This document shows, piece by piece, positions 50,118 to 62,300 of a DNA stretch of 64,000 nt. The translations under genes were made by a program, and so were the position numbers. The notes beneath the pieces were generated by a model. That model was not told where the DNA came from, made no database searches, and saw nothing but the letters and a program-made list of their open reading frames with translations. This DNA is from Zonotrichia leucophrys gambelii (taxonomy: Eukaryota; Chordata; Aves; Passeriformes; Passerellidae). Position 1 is the first letter of the stretch, and the number at the start of each line of letters is the position of its first letter. The DNA lies in the NCBI RefSeq assembly GCF_028769735.1, contig NC_088175.1:5704001-5768000 (forward strand). The letters are read 5' to 3'.

Positions 50118-50430
50118 AAATAGACTAATCCTTTTTTTGAACCCATTTATAATTTTGGCATCTACAACATCCTGTGGCAGAGTGCTTCAATTTAATTATA
50201 TGTTTGTTGTCTGAAGGAGAACAAAGAAAGCCCATGCACACACTCCCTTCTCTACTCTAAAGCTGCTACCCAGTCATTTCATTTGGTGGCCCCATTTCCT
50301 GCCTTATGAGAAGCAGAGAATAACTGCACCCTGTTCACCTCATTCGTGCCTCTTGCTGTTTTACAGATCTCCCACTACACATTCTCAGTCGTCTGCTTTC
50401 CAAGAGAGGCAGTCCAGGCTTTTCTGCTTC
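50118..50430 (-). mobile_element. Ancient, diverged CR1-type LINE fragment
   Basis: On the plus strand the order tagactaatcc, acccatttataattttggca, tctacaacatcctgtggcag, gagtgcttcaatttaattat, then agtcatttcatttggtggcc, ttatgagaag, ttcacct and gtcgtctgctttccaag follows the antisense of older CR1 subfamilies. The 3' side is at the low coordinate. It is heavily diverged with indels and much older than the copy at 10885-11245. A 17-A run at 50095-50111 lies just beside it. Confidence 0.7.
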
Positions 50431-50733
50431 TCCCTCGTATGGAGATGGGAAACAAGAACAATTCCTGTACTTTAGTTATCTTACAGCTCTCAGCAGCATG
50501 TACACATGGGGGAGGGATGGGAATGGGACACAACCAGAACTGTACACAGTGTTCAAAGAGAGGGTACAACACAGGATTTATAAAACATGCCATAATGAGG
50601 TGTTATTTTGTTCTCAGATGCTTTCACAACAGCTTTTAACAATATACTTGCTTTTCCATTATTACCATTGAGTTGATGAAAAAAAACACTGTCTACCAAG
50701 ATCTTTATCTGGAAAGGCAATACCAGATTTGAA

Positions 50734-50802
50734 GACCACTGCTGTATAAACAGTTAAGGGCAGTTTAGAGACCACTACTGTACACACACAGTTAAGGGCT
50801 GT
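50734..50802 (+). repeat. Imperfect tandem duplication of about 34 bp
   Basis: gaccactgctgtataaacag ttaagggcag is followed by gaccactactgtacacacac agttaagggctg. The two units differ by a few substitutions and a small insertion. Confidence 0.75.
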
Positions 50803-52582
50803 TCCACCCTACCCTCCCCCTCAATATTAGTTAGCACATAACAAGTGCCACCTGTCACAAGACTGAACACGGTGCCCATTCCCTCCATTCAGCAGATGCC
50901 CACACTCCCTCCCCCCGCTGCCCCCTCCTCCCATTCACACACAGTTTTCTGACAAGAGGACAATCCAGCTGCTAGTAGTAAAAATAAGGTGAGAAACAGA
51001 AATAACAAGATACATAATTTGAAATGGGGAATACACACGTGTTACTTTATTTGGAGAGTGACAAGTGCAAGAGTGACTCCCCTCCACCCTCAGGCACAGG
51101 ACACCCTTGGCTTCCCAAGGCTTCTTTCCCCAGGAAAAGTGACACAAGGAGCAAGAAGACAAGAGAAAAGTTTCTCAGACCTTGCATCTCCCCCTCTTCC
51201 CTTTCCTGCTAAACAGCAATGCTGCCCAGACCACCCATTCAAGTAGTCCCCATTCCTCAGCTCAGGCCACCCTTTTCCATTCCATGGCAAGACACACAGG
51301 CTGCATTTTACTCATCTTTCCCACGTTAAGAACCAGCTGGCCTATTTCTATTGCCCTATGCAAGAAGAAACTAAAAAAGTCTCAAGTGCTCACTAAGCAC
51401 AAAGTACTTTTTGGTATTTTTAGCAACACCCCTTCCCACCCATCAAAAGTTCACAACAGCCTTCTTTTCAGATAGCTTAAACTGATTAGTGGAAGTAACA
51501 AGTGGCTAGCAAGCACCAATGACATAACATGTAGATTCTTGGTGAACAGAGTGACTGGTTTTTGGTTTTTTTCCACTTCCAAAAAAACCTTGCCAGGATG
51601 ACAGTCAGGAACAGATCTGACTAACTAGAACCTAGTCTCCAAAGAGTATGGGATGTGGGCACCTCTCATCCTCACCCCACACCTCAGGAGATCAGAATAC
51701 ATTTAAAAAAACTAATGACCAGCTATTCTCAATGGCTTACAAAATAAGGCTGCTGGGCACACATGTTACTACTTGGCAAGAAGTACAGTGAGGGACAAGC
51801 AGACAGGACATACTCATGTCTGCATCCAGACTAGAGTCAACCCAAAAGGACAACTGAGAGAGAAATTCCATGTTACTCTGCTCTTACAATACCAAATATT
51901 TTTACACAGTCCAATCAACCAATCAAGCACAGTCAGCTCTCAAAGACAGTAAAGGTTTGTCACATTATTATTCTTTAAAACCTGGGTCAAACACCAACAC
52001 TTCTCAAGGCCACAAGCAGGAAAACCCACCACACAATAGCAGCAAACACATCTTCCAAACTCAGCTGAGTGCTCTGAATAGGCTGGACATCCACCAAGGA
52101 AGGCACCACCACGGCACCTCCCTGATGGAGGCAGTGCCCTCCAAGGGCAGCAGAACCAGGCCCTGCCAGCCTGCTCAGGAGAGAGGCCTCACCTCTGTGC
52201 TGAAGTCACCTAAACTATCCCATTTCTACCCAAAGCTGGTCTGATAGAGGTGGCCTGGCTGGCAGAGCTGTGGAGACAGCAGCCTCTGAAAAGGGGACAC
52301 GGTGTCCTCTCCCAACACAGCCACCTCCAGAAACAGATACCTGTCCTCGGGCCAACGCCAGCACACAAGAAGCTTATACATCAAATCCCACCCAGCACTG
52401 AGTCATGCACGGTGTGGTGTGCAACTGCAATCAACAGGCTGCGAGCATGCCCAGTTTAACCCACACAAATCCGACGTCTAAACGTCTGTGACAGTTGCAT
52501 ATCCTCCTCTCACCCCCATCCATGACACTCTTCCAGGTCCTTATCCTCACAGCACCCCTACAGCAGATGAGAGCTTTTATCA

Positions 52583-52608
52583 ACACACACACACACACAC
52601 ACACACAC
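52583..52608 (+). repeat. (AC)13 microsatellite
   Basis: Uninterrupted dinucleotide run followed by gcaaagc. Confidence 0.97.
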
Positions 52609-53559
52609 GCAAAGCTGACTGCCGGGCTTGCAGAGGCTGAGTGAGGTTTCCCCAACCCCATAAAGAGCCCTAAGTGTGGCTCATCCTCCCTCATCACCCC
52701 ACTCTCAGAAATGCTGAAATCAAATAGGGACCCACAGATAACACATTTGTGATATTTCAAACCATATCTTGAAAACTCAGTCTGCTTCCAGCTCTCCTCA
52801 GAGATGACTGGTGCATTCATTAGCCCACAAGCTCCCCAAGGTACAGACAGTCCCTCTCCTTTTGTCTGCACGGGGCCCACCTCCACAGGGTGCTGTAAGG
52901 ATAATATTCATACCCAAAAACACGAAGTCAGATTTAACATGCCCTTGAAATGCAGGCGGCTCCCGGATCACAATTTTCCAACAGATTTCACAAGTTAGTT
53001 TGTTTTTTCCCCATTTCTGCCAAACTCAGAGGCGCAGTACTGACTATAATTAAAACATAGCTAACAACCATGGCATCCTGGTTTTAACATTCAACTTTTA
53101 CTAAAAGACTATCCAAAACAACTTATCTGGTTTCTCTCCTTCTCCTGCCTTCAAAGAATCTCAGAACTAGTTTGTCCTGCATCTACATTAATAATCAGAG
53201 CAAGAACGCTGTGTGATAACAGGAGAGGCTAAGCAATCCATCACAGCTGCACACCAAGCACTGCCTTGCACTCACTCTGCAGGTTTCCCACTTCGTGCTG
53301 AACCTAGCTGATCCTAAAAGGTGCCAAGTAACAGCGAGCCAAGCCCTGGAGACACAGGCTCTGGGCATTAAGCAGCAGCAAGTACACTCGCAGCCCAGAG
53401 GAACAGAACAGGGGCAGAGCTCTGCAAAGACAGGGGCAGAGCTCTACTGGATTTTCCTGAGCTGCCTCTGCTTTAGGATTACAAACGCTCCTTCTGCAGT
53501 GCCAGCATTTGCATACCACAGCATATTTACAAAGAAATCAATCGGGACACAAGCCCGGA

Positions 53560-54110
53560 GGTGAACACGGAGAAGAGGCCCGCAGCACTCGGGGCAGCCT
53601 GCAGAAAAGCTCGTGGCTTTCTGCTCGGTCGCTCCAGGGAAAGGCAAACCGGCAGTGAAATAACACAGGATCCCCTTCCCCACCCTGCCTAACAAAGAGC
53701 ACACAAGTTTCAGGCGCAGGGCCCTACAGGCTCTCAAACGCAGCCACCACGTGGTGAGCGAGCATCAGAGGCAGAGCGCACACAAAGAGCCCAGAAGCAG
53801 CAGGAGACGGGGGAGAGGGCTGGGAAAGCCTCGGCAGCCAGGAGGCGGACGGGGGAAGGGGAGAGGCAGGCTCCTTCCCCAGCCATGGCCAGCAGGAAGC
53901 GAGCACAAAGGGGACAGCGAGGCCAGGCAGATAAGGAGAAGCCCGCGGAATGCCAGGCTGGCAGTGCAGATAAACTGAGGAGCCAGGACGGTGCTGGAAG
54001 GAGCCGAGTGTGGTTTGGTGGAGAGCTGAGGGAGGAACCCGGCTTGGCACTGGAGGCAGAGGAAGGGTTTGCACTGCACTCACCTGAGCCAGAGCATGTC
54101 GCTCGCACGC
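53560..54110. promoter_or_regulatory. CpG-island-like patch in intron 2
   Basis: About 550 bp with roughly 28 CpGs and clearly raised GC compared with its surroundings. It contains a perfect 12-bp palindrome, caccacgtggtg (53745-53756), centred on the E-box CACGTG. On the minus strand a consensus splice donor CAG|GTGAGT sits at the upstream edge (exon side 54084 and above). An intragenic alternative promoter or enhancer of RCOR1 is plausible but not shown. The coding first exon of RCOR1, which is alanine-rich and extremely GC-rich in mammals, is not here. Confidence 0.45.
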
Positions 54111-54282
54111 TGCAGCACAGCACACACAGCTACAAAATTAACTTAATTTTACTGTGTTCGGGGCCATTAGTCTTTCCGATCCGAGGAGTGAGATCCTATT
54201 CAGCACATAAAGGCTTCTCTATTGAGGCTGAAAATTCTTGTTTTCCCCAATTTGGAATATCTTTTAGGCATAATGTATGTTC

Positions 54283-54320
54283 AGGCCAAAATAACCCCTC
54301 TAGGCCAAAATAACCCCTCT
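54283..54320 (+). repeat. Exact 19-bp tandem duplication
   Basis: aggccaaaataacccctct occurs twice back to back (54283-54301 and 54302-54320). Confidence 0.95.
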
Positions 54321-56190
54321 CTCTTTTTCTTCCAAAAACCATCATCATTGTGAAAGCAACCAGATCGTCCCTGCATATGTTAAGAGCCCGGAGGTCTTGT
54401 TTTCCCTTTCCACAAATTAGAGAATGGAAAAAGCAACAGCAGCAAAAAAAGTAGTGGCCATCCCCTAGCAGCTGTTTGACAGGAATACAGATGTGCCTCC
54501 CTGCACATCAGTTATGCTGCGCCACACTGCTCTCAATAAACTCAGCGTGGCTTCCCAGTTCATTTGCTTCACCCAGTGACTACTGGATAACTCCACAAAA
54601 GCAACCAGTGACTCTCCATACTGCACCATATTGAGCTCCAGACACACACCTAAAGATTCTTTAAGCAATTGTCCCTGTCCTCCCACCTTCAGTGCTACCA
54701 CCCTGGCCACTGGAACACACTCCGTATTAACACCTTCTGAGCATCAGTGACCCAAAGCACTTCCTTGTTCTGCCACCAGTTTGCTTCAAATCCCAACCTC
54801 AGCTCCCCCCAGCTTGTACGGAAGTGCTTAATGGGGCTTGTACACATGAATGCAGAAGTTAAAAAAAAAGCGCAGCAGCAAGAACAAGGCAGCAAGGGAA
54901 ACAAAACACGCAGGGACATAAAGAGGACAGAGAGCCTCAGGGGAGGGCCAGTATTTAGAGTTACTAGAGACTGAGAAGCTAAACCATGCTAAGATTGCTG
55001 GGTCTTCAAAGGGGGAAAAAAGTCTGCAGAGCATCTTTGAGAACACAACAGCCGTACAGGTGCATATGCAGGCTGGAGCACAGAAAAGCTGAGACATACT
55101 GGCACCAGAGAAGAAAGCAGACTGTCAAAACTACAAGACAAGACAGGCCAGTGAATACATATCATTTACCTGTAGCAAGGGGCTCTGCCAAGCATTCTGA
55201 GACACTTCTATACTCCTCAGCAGAAGAGCTGTGTCCTCTTCACTTCTGTCCTGGCCTGCATTTTCTGTGTAACTTTCCCACACTATTTATTGCTTTTACT
55301 GAAAGATGACCATTTTCCCTGACATCTGGATTTTCACAGGCTGCTCTTTCAATAAAATACTTTAAAGAACAGACCACAGGAACAGGTACCATGAAACAGG
55401 TTGTAGCAACCTCTATTCTTAGTTCAGCTGAGCTCTGATCTGTGACCAGGAGCTGCAGGTACTGCTGCAACCCTGTGCATTTGAAAGTCTTTAGTCTTCT
55501 GCTCTGTGCCACCACCCAAATAAAAATTGCTACAAGTACAGTGATATCTATGTTGAAAGGCAAGAATAAGGTCAAAATAATTCAGGGTACATTGGTTCCA
55601 CATACTTCTACTCTTCCTTCTACCTCAGAAAATCCTTCATCCCCACCTCCCCCCTTGCACATGCACAACCCCTCAGCAAAAGCTTTGCACACATTACACC
55701 AACACTTGTTAGCATGGCTAGGGACCCTGCTGAGAGCCTCAGCTCCCTAAAGACTCTGATTGGTCTGACTTTCTAACAACAAAGCTATTTGTAGTCATAT
55801 ATTTATGATACTGGCAGTGATTCTTGGTATAATTATTAATACCTAGCCTGAATATACAACAGCAAAGGTGGAAGAGCCTATAGCCTGTAAAAAATACTCA
55901 AGAGTAAACCAGTTTCACCAAACAAAACAACTAAAGCTCTTTTCCTGTGCCAGATTTCTGCAGCATGCATTTACTGAGCAGAACAACAAGAACACCTTCC
56001 TCTACTTGTTCCTAAGATCCCACCCAAATGATGCCCACAGAAGGCACTACCTGGCTGTACTGGCCCCAAATGCAAGCCCAAGACATATACCATCATCATC
56101 ATCATTAAGTAGGAACATGGTCTAAGTTTTCTCAGCAGCTGAATGCCAGATCTTTGCACCGATATTTTTTCTGGTGTATTAGAAATACAC

Positions 56191-56332
56191 TACATAAGAC
56201 TCAAATACCATATATACATATATATATATATGTGTTTTATAGATATATGTGCGTGTATATATATATATATATATATAGATATATATACACACACAGACAC
56301 ACACACTCTTTCTATATTACATAAGACTCAAA
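56191..56332 (+). repeat. TA/CA microsatellite flanked by 15-bp direct repeats
   Basis: A TA-rich, then TG and CA dinucleotide tract (56209-56307) is bracketed by exact copies of tacataagactcaaa at 56191-56205 and 56318-56332. Confidence 0.92.
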
Positions 56333-59300
56333 CACAAGCATTTCTGCTCCAGCAAGGCCTGAACACCAGTAATACTTGCAAGATCATTGGCACAAGGCAG
56401 GGAGACAGAAAAACCCCTGACAATTCCCAGAAATACTGGATATTCTTTTCCTCCAGGTCATGACTATCACAGGTACCAGAACAGGTATCCAGGCTGGTAA
56501 GGCACATGCTTGATCAACTCACATGGCCTCCAGAAAAACAGTCCCAACAACAACAGTCTGAGACCTGTAACCACCTTCGGCACAGTACCTCAGACTGCCA
56601 AAGTGCTGACAGCTGGGCCTCGCCTGTTTCCCTGCCCCCACAGAGAAAGACAGAAGAAAGCTGCTTACAACACTCCATAAAAAACCACTTTCTCATAGCA
56701 GTGTTCCAGGTCCACTGCCAGCTGTTCCAGACTTGCAGAACAGGACAATCCCACTGCATCTGATGCTGTCCTGAACCAGAGGCATCAGCTTACATGCAGG
56801 AGAGTTTAGATGTTTGTTGCTGCTGAGTTTGGTCTAAATCTGCACAGTCCCCTCCAAAAATCTTCTGTTTCTCCTTCTTCCCCCATCCTCACTCCCCTGC
56901 CCTTAGACACAACAGTTTGACTACGTGCATGAACAGGTTCATCAAAAGACATGATCAGTGCAAGAACAGTTCAACAAGTCCCAGAGCCCTGGCATGTCCC
57001 CTGACAACCTCAGCAGCTCCTTATGCAACTACCCCGTCAGTATGCAGAAGAGTCACATGAGACTAGCACAGAGCCTGGGAGAGCAGGTTTTAAGTTATTC
57101 CTGCACAAGAAAAAGGAGTGATAATTAAGCAATGTCTTGTAAGATTCCTGGACTCTGTTTGAGAATCCTTCTTCCCTTGACTAGAGCAGTACAGCAAGAA
57201 CACTACACTCCCTTTTACACAGTTTGTTTAAATATCAGTGCTATCTCCACCAGAGAACTCTGCAGCAATTTCTAGGAAAGATGACACCAGAGCACAGTTT
57301 CCACATCCCTGGCTTACTGCCCTTGAACAGTTCTTTCTGTGCAGAGTCGGCAAGGTTGAAAACTTGTTTCCGTCTGACACTGACTCACGATGCAGCCTCC
57401 CCTCCCTTGCAGCCTAACCACGAGCAGAGCCCTGCTCAAGTCCCAATGTCTGCAGGAACAGAGGAACTACACATTTTTTCACCAAGCCCCACTTTGCTCA
57501 GTTGATGCTGCTGAAAAGTTAAAGCTTTCACAAAGGCTCTCCTCTGCTTCTCAATCCCTAAACTGGAGGTCATGTGGCAGCAGCTCAGCGAGTGCCCTGC
57601 AGCTCAGGCTCTGTGCAAGGCAAGGGCACTGCGCCTTTGCTCATCCCCCTGCAAGGGAACATTTCCCCTGCAGGAGCAAGGCACAGACAAAAGGCACAGG
57701 AAACACACCAGGCATGGTACGTAGGAACAAAATGTAAACATTTGTCTCTTACGGCCACCTCCCGACAGAATACAGCCCAGTGCACACGTGCTGGGTGGTC
57801 AGTTGTTGCTCCCTCATCAAGTTTATGATCTGTCATGTCCAACTGTGCCCTGTGATGCTGGCACCTTCCAGAACAGAGAACTTAGTTAATTGCATCAGCC
57901 AAGGACGTGCTACCAATACCACTAGGAAAGCAGATTTTTGTGCTTTCAGAAGCAATTCCTCTGCTGTTCCTACAGAACCATCAATTTTGGCCACTAAAAC
58001 CTTGCCACAAGGGGATGAACTAACTTTTTTCTTTTTTTTTTTTCTTTAATAGAAGCAGCAATTATCCTCCCTAGTTTTGCCAGTTAGCTATCCTAACAAT
58101 CTTCCAGGCTTCTTGGCTCTCCTGCATAAAAGTCTTGAAACTACAGCACATTCCTATCACTTCTGCTGTTGTTAAAAAACCTTATGAGGTTCCCTTGTTC
58201 CTCCCATTGCCTTCATTTGGGTGATTCCAGCATCATTCTCAGCACTGCCACTAAAAGCAGCACTTGTGATCTGAAAGGGGAACTTCCTCAGCCACCTAAA
58301 TTCTGGCAGAACAATGTACACACCTAGAGGATAGAAGGAATGGTCTGGGCATGTGCTGTCTCCTTACATCAACATGTAAAGACAATCAGTCTTGTTCCCC
58401 TCATGTGTCTTCCAGAGGTGTAATTATTTCTGGAAGTTTGGAAACACAGGGAGTGAAAACTACTTTTTTCTTTCTACCTTTCCCAGAAGTTTTCAAAGGA
58501 CTCAGCTGTAAGAAGTTGGAACTTCACTGTCTCATTTAGGAATGAGAAACATGTCATGCTTATTTGAGTTAGCTTATAAATTTCCACCAGGTATGCTTTC
58601 AAATAAAGCTCTTTAATACAGGGTACATTTGTCACTGTTCAAAGGTGAGACTAGAACATCACAGCACACTGCAGTAATAAATGTATTTGTTGCCAGTTGG
58701 TGAATCTCTAAAATGAGACAAAGGAGGGACGAAAAGTGTCAGAAATAGGAAGTATCAATATTGTTAACTCAAACAGAAGGTTAAATATCCTGGGGGCTCT
58801 GAAATGGTACATAAATAAAGACCTAGTGTCATAATGCAAACATAAAGAAACAAGCACAACATCCCAGTCTGCATGGAAGCGTCCTTCATTGTGACATGAA
58901 AATATCAAGGACAAAAAGTAAATCTGATCCCATGTTATCACTAATTAAATTCATATGTACCAATTTTCTTTTTTTAAATGAAACATACATTCAAATTCAT
59001 TAGTGACAGAAACCATTCTGAATAATTTAATTTCAACAGTCATTTCCATTTAAAGCTTTTCACTTTTAATCTTAAATATATCTCAAGAGTATCTCTTCTG
59101 ATTTTTCCACAATGGACATGGTGAGAGCAAAGTGGACTCAGAACTTATAAATTACTCTCTTTCCCTGTCGAGTCCTCACATCAAGTACATAACATCCATG
59201 ACTTTTCCATTGAGATTAAGAGGTATTTCATGTACTGAATCTTGCCTAGAGAAGTATCTGGCCTTCATGAAACACAATGCCATCATCCATTAATCAGCCC

Positions 59301-62300
59301 TAGGTGTCTTTTACTTCCAGTTATAAGGATATGTGTTAGTCTGACCTTCTGACTTTGAGCCCAGAGTTTGTAAGACACCCATAAAACTATTTTATTCATT
59401 TATTAAAACAAACATTGAACCCAAGGGTATTATTATTTTCTTCTCCTAGACCTAAAAGATCTGATCCTTGGAATGGGACTCTCTGCATTTCATTACTGAT
59501 TCATGAAGACCTACCCTGCTAAGTTGCTTTGTGGCCAGAAGCCCCATGTTTTCTCCTCTGAAGCAGCACTACAACAAAAGCTTAGATCACCTGCTAGAAT
59601 GCTTATGCAATGCAGTTCTGAAGAAAAAGCTGTATAAAAATGGATTTATTTCTGACTACCATAGGAAGTGACTGAGGATGGGACTAGGATGCTATTGGAA
59701 AACCATGTTTTGTTCCCTGGAGCAGAAGTAAGTCATTTTACCTCAGTGCCTCAATTTGCTCCTGCCTTCAACACTGATGATCCTCAGCACTTTGCAGAGG
59801 GCTAGAAAGCCTAAGGGCCATGATCAGGACATGCCACACTCCAGGGCAAAAAGAATTCCTGCACTTCCACAGCCAGGCAAGGACTGATCTTGGGGGGATT
59901 TCTCACGATGCAGTTCAAAGTGAGAAGACCACAGAAAGTCAATCCCAGTTACCTCCTGGTGGCCACAGCATCCATCACACCCAAAGGATCAATCACCCAC
60001 TGTTAACAGCCCACCAACACAGGCAGATCAGTGTGCCTGCTGAAGAACAACTTCCACAGTAAACTCAACTACAAAAATGTCTTGTCTGAGGTGAATGGAA
60101 AAACAAACAAAAAGGTAGAGTCCTGCAGGAGTGCTATTGCACTTTGAGGTGACATCCCCAGTTATGTCTAATTTTTCCAGTACAGACATCACCAGCAGTT
60201 GCATATCTGGTTCCAGTGCTAATGAGAGCAGACACCAGGGTCATGCCAGCTAACTGGGCAAGTCTCCTGGAAGCTTTGTCCCTTTTGCTTCAGACAAAGG
60301 CCTGTCCAGGGACCCACATATCATAAAATGGCTCCTGGCCAGAGGGGGAAAAACAAAAACCATTACTCCAGCCAGACAAAAGAAAGGTGTCTCTGGGCTC
60401 ACAGCCTCAGAATGGAGTCTAGTAGGAAATGAGAAGCCTTGACTACCTAGCAAAGTCCACAGCTACCCAAGTATTACTTAAGGTTTCTAAATAAGAGACT
60501 CCATAAGGAAAGGCAAAAGAAGACAAAAGCAAGCTATTCCAAAGTGACTGGACTTCCTCTGTAAGGGTTATAGAGCTTTAACTACCACATATTAAATTCA
60601 CAGCCTAGTTCAGCTCTCACAGGAGAGGATTTCTAGTATAGACCAAGAGTTAGAACCACATGCAGATCTGCAGCCAGAGATGTGCTACACAGCTCAAGCT
60701 TTACTTGAACTACTACAAGAATACAGCAGGACAGTGATACCCATATGCCTGAGCTACCAACAGGAGTGCATGAAGTTCTTTCTTACACCCAGGAGTCTCA
60801 CTGCAGAGTACAGTTAACTTACCTGCAGCTCTAAGCCAAGCTAGGACAGTTATGACATAACTCAAATCTCTGTACACATACAGGGATGAGAGCAAGTTAA
60901 ACTGAGCAGTTACTGGTGAAAAGGAGCCTCACCACATTATGCCCACTCCAGCACTGCAGGGAGATTGCTCCATGGTGGTACTGGCATGATTGTATCAATT
61001 CAGCAGCAGAACTTCACCAGGAAGCCAAAATGCTCTGTGTCCTTTGGGTGTGCTCCTCAGAGGCTGCTGAACTAAACCTTCCTTTCCTACAGTCAGGTTA
61101 AAACAGACAGCAACCTGCAGGCTGAGTCCAAAGATGCTCTGCCATTCTGCAATGTCTTTACATATGGTATCTTTGGAGGGAATATTGCCAAAATACAACA
61201 GAAGGACAAGGCAAGACCAATCCCACCCTCCCTCAAATCCCGTACTTCTCCATAATGAAACTTGATAAATTATTATATGCCAAGAGAAAGTCTAGCCCTA
61301 GCTCAGGATGACTGATGGAAAAGGAATTTAACTCTGTCTGGTAAAGTGTTGGATGGAAAAAAATCAGACTGAACCACCCAGTTATTTACAGCATTGCAGA
61401 CTTCCTGTTTTGATGCAAGTCAGCAAGATCTTCTGGAAAACCCAGGAACAAAGAGCAGTAGTGCAGGGTGATAAGTTAGTTACAGAGAAGCTAATGATCT
61501 ATCTCTGTTAAGACTTCAGAATAGAGGAAACTGCATCTATGCCTCTCCTTTTCTAGCACTATTTCAGAAACTAATGCACAGGGCAAAAGTAGTTATAAAA
61601 AAGTAATAAAGTAATGAACTAGGTACCAGTCATAACAAAGGAGACTCTCTCTACCTTTGGAGTTTCAGATATAGCTCTCCTCCCCTGCTTCCCCCGTCCA
61701 TCCTTCTGTATGTGCCTGAATAAACATCAGTTTATTCCAACCAGGCACTGCCACTCTGTGGTTCCAAGTACAGAACACCTTTGGGAGACAAGTGGGCAGA
61801 AGCAATTCTGGCAAGTTCAGAACAGTCTTACCTGCACACCAGGTGAACTGCCTGAAAAAGATCTGCTATTGAAGCAAAAAACTGAAGCAATGAAAACATG
61901 ACATTTAGGTTCTAGCAATCTTTTTTGTTCTTATAACAAAAGCTCTTAGACTACTAAAAAACATTTTAACATATCACTAAGCTTCAATCAAGTCTCTTGC
62001 CAACTTAGGATTGCGGAGAATCACAGGTGATAGGATAATACCGTGGACTAAAACTAGCTACATAAAAGTGATAGGATGGGGGAAAAAACCACAATTCTTT
62101 CACATCATAAATTGGAAAAGAGGATAAATGGCAATACAAGGCCCAGCCTGCAGTCCTCCAACCCACAGGGACTTGTTCCACTGACCTAGCTGGGCTCTGG
62201 GTTATGGCATTTACACTCTGAAGTTCATGGATTCACTCCATAGCAGTTAAGTACAAAAGCATCCCCGGAGCGTTCCCACTATGTACCCTGCTCTACTGGC

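Noticed and set aside
53724..54125. Overlapping minus-strand open frames of 129-133 codons in the intron 2 CpG patch
   Set aside because: Two frames are open at once and neither resembles the alanine-rich CoREST N-terminus, so they do not represent RCOR1 exon 1.
56041..56090. tgtactggccccaaa as a possible exon 2 fragment (GPQY reversed)
   Set aside because: Translation of the minus strand around it does not continue into the VVPDFDP block and there is no donor in the right phase.
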